Positions 56,905-64,000 of a DNA stretch of 64,000 nt are shown here, piece by piece (the first letter of the stretch is position 1; each line of letters opens with the position of its first letter). The stretch is taken from positions 14,646,058 to 14,710,057 of the forward strand of contig CM051033.1 in NCBI GenBank assembly GCA_027627225.1, given 5' to 3'. The position numbers were made by a program, and so were the translations under genes. The notes under the pieces were generated by a model. That model was not told where the DNA came from and ran no database searches. It saw only the letters and a program-made list of their open reading frames with translations. The stretch is from Congeria kusceri (taxonomy: Eukaryota > Mollusca > Bivalvia > Myida > Dreissenidae).

Positions 56905-57270
56905 ACAGCTGTTTGTAAAACAGTAATGTCTCCTCTACTCACTCTAGGTTAAAGGCAATCTTTAAAATACAATGCATTTAGTTTGGCGAGGATCGGATGA
57001 AAACTGTTAGGCATAAGGTGTATACTGTTAAAAAGGCCAATTTAAGATAAATCAAGGGCCATAACTCTGCAGTTGCTGGGGCGATTTAACACATAATCGA
57101 ACTTGGCGGAGATAGTATGACCACCCACATTTTCACCAAGTTGGGTGAATATTGGATTAAAACTGTCGGACTTAAGATAGCGGAAAAGGCTAAAATTGCC
57201 AATTGTAGATTAGATAATAAGGCCATAACTCATAAATTCCTGACCAATAGGATGGCAACACAACTTATTA
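56905..57270 (+). repeat. Dispersed module with 5' hairpin
   Basis: Starts with CTGTTT-gta-AAACAG (56909-56923) before taatgtctcc. Units with ggatcggatgaaaactgtt, then aagggccataactctgcag, relate it to 47060-47550. The 3' hairpin end was not found, so it may be truncated. Confidence 0.65.
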
Positions 57271-58350
57271 AAAGGAACAAAATTAAAAAACAGTTGCCTT
57301 GGCATTTCTCCCAGCAAAATGAGGCAAATGTGTCTTCGCTGAAAAAAAAATACTATAACTATTGTGCATACCTATTGATATATTTATTACAAAGATATTA
57401 TTTCACTTGACATTTACTTATCCAGAAAATAATAATTCTAGGAATACAGAACTGTATTACGGAGATGTAATATTAAGACAGTGTTAAAACACATGCTGTT
57501 TGCCACTCTTAGCCAAATATTTTAACCAGCAACAATCAATCGTTGGATATCAGTCCTTCGTCCAAACCATGCTCATTATTCACGAGTCCTGAACATCTGT
57601 CATTTTCTTTTATTTTTGTAAGCATTTATTATTATTTTAAATAGGGTACTAAAACTGTATTCATTCAAACAGTTCCAAGATAAGCTGCCAGAGAATTTTT
57701 CAAAGAACAATATTGTATTATATGACTTGGTTTCAAGCAAGAAAAACGTCAGAAGGCTACCCCAACACAATAAAAAATTTAATTGCCCCATCACCACATA
57801 TGAACCAAATTTGTCACTTAAACTACCAACCTTGGTCCATACCATCGATAATTATAGACATTTGTTGTCATGGATTTTGTTGAGCCTGTTCACGCTTACT
57901 GTAGTAGTACTTCCTTTCCTACCTGAAACACATGTATAACAAGAGCTGTTTGTATAACAGTTATGCCCCATCTACCGGTCGGTTAAAATCCTGCTAGTCG
58001 TTAAAAGCTATCTTCAGTTCGGATGAAATATGCTGGACATATTTTTAAGTGAGTATCATATGATATCTAATGCAGTTTTGAATATATTATATAAAACCAA
58101 AACTTTATTTCCATAATCAAGCCGAAAAAAAGTGCATAACTGTGTCACAATACAATACAGCTAGTCATGTCATGTTTTTTTCAAGAAGAAAAGTTTTCTT
58201 AAATTAAAATATTTTTAATATTCTGCTCAGTTGAAGATCAAACTTATAGTTAATGCTTGGTGAGCACGGGGTTTGTGGAAAGCATAGATTGGTATACTAT
58301 TGTCATAACACCTGGTAAAATACGGGTCTTTACATAATTGTAATAATTAC
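57271..58350. other. Intron-like sequence with a module 5' end
   Basis: Contains another module start at 57946-57960 (CTGTT-tgtat-AACAG, then ttatgcccc). No exon recognised. This is where a missing middle exon of the DUF7869-type gene would be expected if the gene is complete. Confidence 0.4.
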
Positions 58351-58464
58351 ATCTGACGAATGTTGTGTTCTTCTTTCTTTTTCTTGTAGAATGCTCGCAT
58401 TTCAACACAGGTGGTTTTGCTCATCTGCCTTTCTAAAGTTACACAAGTTGTACATTTGCTGAAG
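58351..58464 (-). CDS. DUF7869-type gene, Cys-containing N-terminal exon
   Basis: Acceptor ttgtcttttag precedes 58464. One leading base, 37 codons and two trailing bases end at donor gtaatt. The peptide starts FSKCTTCVTLERQMSK and ends FYKKKKEEHNIRQ. An FSKCxxC motif followed by a charged helix with a conserved His is typical of the region upstream of the catalytic-like part in DUF7869-type proteins. The end phase (two bases) fits the start of 55229-55028. First exon and promoter are not identified. Confidence 0.6.
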
Positions 58465-60900
58465 CTAAAAGACAAATGAAGCAATGCATAAAATTATATA
58501 ATTTTTAGTAATAATGCTCTGTAATTACTAACTAAAACTGCCACTGTCATGGCGCAAATACTTTCCGCATGCAGCTTTGTCACAATTACATTAATACAAG
58601 AAATATGTAGTTTACAGGTGTAAAAATGAACTAGTTAAACTGGGCAAAGAAATTGACAAGACAATGTTTATACAGGGCCAATTTGGGGTCAAAATGCAGC
58701 ATCATTCCCCTCCTTAAAAAGTATATATTTTCCCCTTATTTTACTTAAAAATTCTCTTCAGAATGTTAGCTTTATTTTGAAGAAAAAAAATAATAAAATC
58801 AGACACAAATTGACTAAGATTGAGGTTTTTTCGTGAACCATTTTTCATTAAACCAAGTAAGTGCATAATAAGTTATCATTTGTAGCCAAGCAAGTGATTA
58901 ATGTTTCATAACAAAGTAGAATATAAACATGTAATAGGGTAACTCGCTCTTAAGTCGAACAGGTTAACGCTTTCCCTCTTCAATTCAATGCTCATTGTAC
59001 AAAGCCGGGACTCAGCTGGTGACTCGGGGGCAAATTCAACTCAAGGGCAAGTTACCCTAATCCTTTTCTAAAAAAAGATCCCCCTTTGGTGTAAAATTCC
59101 CCATCTGAAGGGCCCCGCCACCTTCACTAAAGGGTTTACAAGCTTTTTCTTCTATTTGACCTAGTGACCTCGTTTTTAAAATCACATGACCCAGTTTCAA
59201 AACCATTTGAGATACCATTGAAACAAATGTTCTGGGCAAGTTTCGTGAAGATTGGGCAATAAATGTGATCTCTAGAGTTCACAAGGCAAAATGTTGACGA
59301 TGAACGACAGACAAAAGGCGATTACATACGCTCACCATGAGCATGTTGTGCTCAGGTGAGCTATAATGGGACATACCTGAAGTATGATAAGAGCAATTAT
59401 GTTAAAAATGAAACGTAACCTTCCTTTTATGCAGGGCTCGCGCTGGCGATCGCCATTTGAGCCATTGGCGAAGTAATTCAGAAATTGGCTCAATAAATTC
59501 TCAATTGGCTCAAACACCCCAAACCCCCAAATTTGAAACTTTGGAAAAACCAGATTTCAAAACAAAGAAAACGAAAGTAGCCAAGTCCCGCGAGAGCGAG
59601 ATCTGCTCAGACTGGTTTACAGTCTAAATAGTTTCAGCTGATAACGCGAGTAATGAATCGATAAGACACAGTCACGATTAACCTCACGTGGTGTTAATTG
59701 GTGTCAAGTTGGACAATGGCTCTTGTGAAAACAATGTTAATGGTTGACCGTTTGTATTTTAATTGCTCCCGATTGTTGTTGATTATCACACAGGCAGCGA
59801 CTGAATCAACTTGTAATGAAAGTTATTATGGATTAATGAGAGGACTAAAGGAGGGATTATAAAAATGGAGTTAATTAGCAAAGCGACAATGGTAAATGTT
59901 TTTACACTAAGTCGGTATCTATTCTGTCATGTATTGTTGTAATTTAATGCTCAATTATGACGATTTAAGACTTATGCAGCATAGATATGAGGGTATATAA
60001 ATATATTTCAGTGCTAACAGAACAATACTTCATTTCATAATGTGCATTAGACATTTATATGCAGCAGACTAGTGACTTTCTTGAACTTTTGATGTATTCT
60101 TTAAAATTAAATGAAAATAAATATGCTATTTATGTATGAAAAGAACTTGTTGTTAACCTCATTTATTGATTTTTTTATTTTATTTCTATTAATGTGATTT
60201 AATATGTACATCAATGGTTTAATCACATTAATGTAGCAAACAATGTTACCTGATTTATTAATTATGTTATGCCTACTAACATTTCCAAGTTTCATAATGA
60301 TTTCACAAAAACTTCTCAAGTTATTGGCAGCACAGACTGAAGGGGACATTGTTTCCGCTACATGTAAGTAACAGTAACCCCTTTATGTAGCCTTTTCAGG
60401 CAACACAAAGAGTTAACTTTTAAGGGTAGATACAACCTGTATTTCAGTAAGTCTGATAACCCCTGGAATATAACTAATTAGTTTTGACTGCTCAAAAATG
60501 CCAATTAAAGAAATCAGAAACTTACTTGGAATGTACTTGTCAACATCTGTTCGTCTGTTTGTCTTAGCAACGAATATCTGACCCATTCCCAATGCAAAAT
60601 AGGTTTTTTTTTTCCCAATTGAAAAAATAATTTCCCCTCCACTACAAAAATTAGTTTGACATTTATAACAGTCTTGAAGAAAATTACATCAAGAAATATT
60701 TTAAGAATAAAAACATTAAAAATCCCAATGAAATTTATATATAAATTGAAATTAATCAAACGATCGATGGAAATTGATACTGACAACAAGATTTATTTGT
60801 ACATTCCTTTCCCAATTTGCCACATTTTACGTTGAGAAATTCCCAATTTCAAACCAGGTACTTTTTCCCAAACAGGTCAGAAAAAGGCCTGGATTCAGAC
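58465..60900. other. Unassigned sequence with a module end and a TIR-element start
   Basis: Contains gctcacc (59330-59336) and ggtgagct (59355-59362), the module-type ending, and from 59433 the start of a CAGGG-type element. Otherwise no supported exon. Confidence 0.4.
59433..59760 (+). mobile_element. Partial CAGGG-type element related to the gag insertion
   Basis: agggctcgcgctggcg followed by atttgagcc and aattggctcaa matches, in reverse, the right end of the element at 31893-33196. I could not find the other terminus, so the right limit given is only where the visible similarity fades. Confidence 0.55.
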
Positions 60901-61130
60901 CATGTAACTTGCACTATGTCCACATCCTCAGAATCAGACCACTCACATGAACTAGCTGTTCTTCCTCGCTACTCCACTCTACTTGGATTGGCTCTGGCTG
61001 CATATTCACTACCATACAGAGACCCTGAAATACAATTTGATATTTAATAGAAAAATGTATGCTTTTTATTTAAGAGCTCAAGATAAATATTTGTATTGGG
61101 TGTAAACATAAATGTATGCATACTTTGAAC

Positions 61131-61797
61131 TTCGCGAAAGTCGTGAATTTATTACTGGCCACGAGGACCGGTAATGCCCCAAATATTACTGGCCCGGAAA
61201 ACTATTTCTGGCCATTTTTTTTGGCAGGAAACATTTAAATACAATAAAAACAAAGTCTTTAAAGAAATTTAAAACAATATACACTTAATAGTGCTTTGTT
61301 AACTAAAGCTACTACTACCAGCATGTGCAAGATATATATGAATTCAATTGTATTTGTCAAAGTCCCTTCAACGTCTTCAAAACAATCGGTGACCCTCAAG
61401 TATGACTATGTCTGTTGTTAATGTTCAACTTCAACTAGAAATATAAGACAACAACATTGATAGGTTTCCTGTTACACAGTTATTACACTGTCACATCAAC
61501 CGTGTAGACTGGAACCAATTCTCTCGCGACACTTGGGACGTAATCTTATTGAAACACAAACATTTTTAAATTCTACCAATTAAAACGCAAGACGGAACCA
61601 GTCGAATGAAAACCAAAAACGAAAGGAGATTCCGAGAGTGACGTAATTTTCTAAACATAACGTACAGCAATCAATGTCGTAAAATATTTTTTTACCGAAA
61701 TTTTCACCGGACACGAGGACCAGTATTCGGCGAGTTTTTCCCGGACCTCAGGGATTTTTATCGGCAATGTCCGAGGTCCGACGGTCTTTCGCGGAGA
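61131..61797. mobile_element. Possible TIR element with chargaff-like 'ggccacgaggaccgg' arms
   Basis: The left arm has cttcgcgaaagtcgtg then cacgaggaccggtaatg. The right arm in reverse has ctccgcgaaagaccgt then ctggtcctcgtgtccgg, a mix of inverted and direct similarity. No clear target duplication and no ORF. Boundaries are uncertain. Confidence 0.4.
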
Positions 61798-63740
61798 CTG
61801 ATTCAACTATACATTGGGATGTGAGCAGAGGTCCAGACTATTATAATAATGATAGTTTATAATGTTGCAAGTTGCAACACATTTGAATACAACAATGTTT
61901 CAAGTAAGAATTATGATGTTTAAAGCCACAGTCCATAGAATATAATTCAATACATCTTCAAATGGCATTAGTTCTAATGAGAGTTGATGGCGTTTATTCC
62001 ACTGAAAACTGTTTCTTATTTACGAAGAGGTGAAAATAAAGCCCTGTCTGCAAACATATTGTTTAGTCCTAACCGGCATAATTCTGAAGTAATTTAAACA
62101 ACTATTCTAATGTAACCATTTGCAAGCAGATTTTTTCACCTCTGGGTGAAAGGTGGCTGGGCCTTTCAGATGGGGAAAAGGGGAATTATTTTTTCAGAAA
62201 AGCATTATTACATGTTTATATTCTACTTCATTAGAAAACATTCATCAATTGCTTTGCTTCAAATGATAACTCAGATTATGCACTAACGCAAAGGGCCTCT
62301 ACCTTAGTCAACTTTCATCCGATTTTGGTCATTTTCTTTTGTAAATGAAGCTTACATTTTAAAGGGAATTTAAAAGTGGAAATATAGGGGAAAAATATAT
62401 ACTTTTTTAGCAGGGGAATGGGACCAAATTTTGGCCCCAAATTGGCCCTAAAAAACACTGGCAAGTGTAAAGAGTCAAAATGAGGGAATAATGGATGCTT
62501 ATATTATGATAACATAAGGCTACGGCTTTACGACTTGACTACTGGTTAGCGAGTATTTGTCGGACGATAAATGTATTTATTTTGAGACAGTTTTAATCAA
62601 TGAACAAACTCAATGTTAAAAAATTCGTCTGGACAACAAAAAGGCTTTGAATGTGGTACATAAAAACAGTATTCTTTCACATCGACAATACTATTTTCTG
62701 GAAGTTTTTTTTTAAACAGTGAAATATACAAAGAAATGTTTTATAACATTATTTAATGTATATTTGAATACAAATTAACAAACTATAATTTATATCATTA
62801 ACATACCACTTTACCCAATGATTTAATAATTAATAGAGAATGTCAGTAAGGCGTTGAAAACAAATAGTGAAGCATGATGTTTTAAAGAGTTTACAAGACA
62901 TAACCAATCTATGTAGCTACTATGCAAGTTTTTCAACATCACAGCGGGTCAAATAATGTTCTGTCGGACATCCTCTGCTATAAAAAACACAGCCAAAATA
63001 ATAACAAAACTGCCTGGGCCCCAAATTGCAATTTTATCGCACATGAGAACGTCATTTTACTTCCCCAGAGGACAGTTGCATGTGTTTCAGACCATCAGCC
63101 GCAAACATTAGGTGTTTTTACCAAAAAATAAGCTCACCATTTAGAAGAACAACAAAACATACTTGAACACACAAGCGTTCATTTGTAAATGATGATAAAA
63201 TACAAAAAGCTGTTACGAAACACGAATATTTAAAAACGTCCGGATAATATTACTGTCCGACAAATACTCATTACAAGTACTAGTCAGTAGTGTACACAGG
63301 CGAAACAAACATAATTCGTACGATCTGATCTGGCTCATATTACATTTGAGTGGTACAACAAACCTGTACAATAATCCATTATATTATTAGAATTATTATT
63401 ATTGTTATTCATTACTTTTGATAAAAAATTTTTTCGATCGACCATTCTTCTTCAGATTAAAAAAACCGCCTTATTTTTAGTTACAATCGTTTTCATTGGC
63501 TATTGTTGAGCTGAACATCCAATCAACATTTCGCTATTAACTAGTCCAAAATTTCCATAAAACTTATATAAGTTTTTAATCGATAACATATTTTTCGTAA
63601 TATTAACGAATTATAGATCCATAAATTATATTCAACAATTAAGCGTTCTTCGATTCTACGTTTTACAATTATTGCCCAATGCAGCTCAAGGTTACACTCA
63701 ACTAACTTTTAGACTGCTATCAAAGGGCTCCAAGACTCAC
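61798..63740. other. Unassigned AT-rich sequence
   Basis: No exon, tandem array or terminal repeat recognised. Confidence 0.4.
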
Positions 63741-63764
63741 GCAGCTTCTTCTGCTTCTTATACT

Positions 63765-63820
63765 TATAATTATTATTATTACTACTACTGCTGCTGCTGC
63801 TGATGCTGCTAATGATGATG

Positions 63821-63868
<48 letters not shown>

Positions 63869-63970
63869 TTCATACTATTCATAATAATATTTATAATACG
63901 ACTACTACTACATCAACGACTACTACATCAACAACAACTTCTACTATTACAAGTACTACTATATATATAC
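63765..63970. repeat. Compound trinucleotide microsatellite
   Basis: (TTA)n passes into (CTG/TGA)n, a long (TAA)n run near 63825-63867, and then (ACT)n with act acatca interruptions up to 63960. The run of TAA units is nearly perfect, so length polymorphism is likely. Confidence 0.9.
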
Positions 63971-64000
63971 TAATTCTAGAACTATAGTGCAGTTACGCGA

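Noticed and set aside
60945..61024. Possible further exon of the DUF7869-type gene (tatttcag acceptor, gtgagt donor)
   Set aside because: The open frame ends in phase 0 and cannot join 58464 in phase, and the alternative frame has a stop; no family similarity seen.

Overview
The window is eukaryotic, AT-rich and almost free of host genes. Split exons with GT-AG borders, tRNA-derived SINE-like sequences, a tyrosine-recombinase retrotransposon, a decayed Ty3/Gypsy element, hAT-like and other TIR elements without transposase genes, and satellites all fit an animal genome. The dispersed modules that carry phrases such as 'gggcataactctgtcaaaat' and 'gaccttgacc', and pearl-like tandem-core elements, point to a bivalve mollusc. 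That assignment is inference from repeat style; no gene here proves the species.

Layout. 1-9.5 kb: pearl-like tandem-core repeat split by a 1.43-kb hAT-like element, then older dispersed modules and a nested MITE. 9.7-25.0 kb: a diverged segmental duplication. Copy 1 (9.73-20.24 kb) carries about 6 kb absent from copy 2 (21.48-25.02 kb), including a nearly complete 5.1-kb Ngaro-type retrotransposon (gag, RT-RNase H, tyrosine recombinase, minus strand) with textbook split direct repeats. 25.2-26.2 kb: a TA-flanked TIR element. 27.9-33.6 kb: a broken minus-strand Ty3/Gypsy element whose gag is split by a CAGGG-type TIR element that itself contains another TIR element. 36.9-38.3 kb: second copy of the 1.43-kb hAT-like element, with an 8-bp target duplication. 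39.8-41.4 kb: pearl-like array in reverse orientation. 42.5-45.5 kb: two satellites, an 89-bp one and a 65-bp one with higher-order structure. 45.8-57.3 kb: dispersed modules that start and end in small hairpins. 48.9-58.5 kb, minus strand: the only host-like coding signal, exons of a DUF7869-type gene with an in-frame TAA in its most conserved motif, plus three phase-compatible basic exons downstream. 56.5 kb: a minus-strand sequence that fits a minimal type I hammerhead ribozyme inside inverted repeats.

Most worth following up: the hammerhead motif and its palindromic setting; the covarying hairpins at the ends of dispersed modules; the Ngaro element, whose internal junction reproduces a circle junction of its own ends; and the DUF7869-type gene with its premature stop. 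No rRNA, canonical tRNA or CRISPR array was seen.
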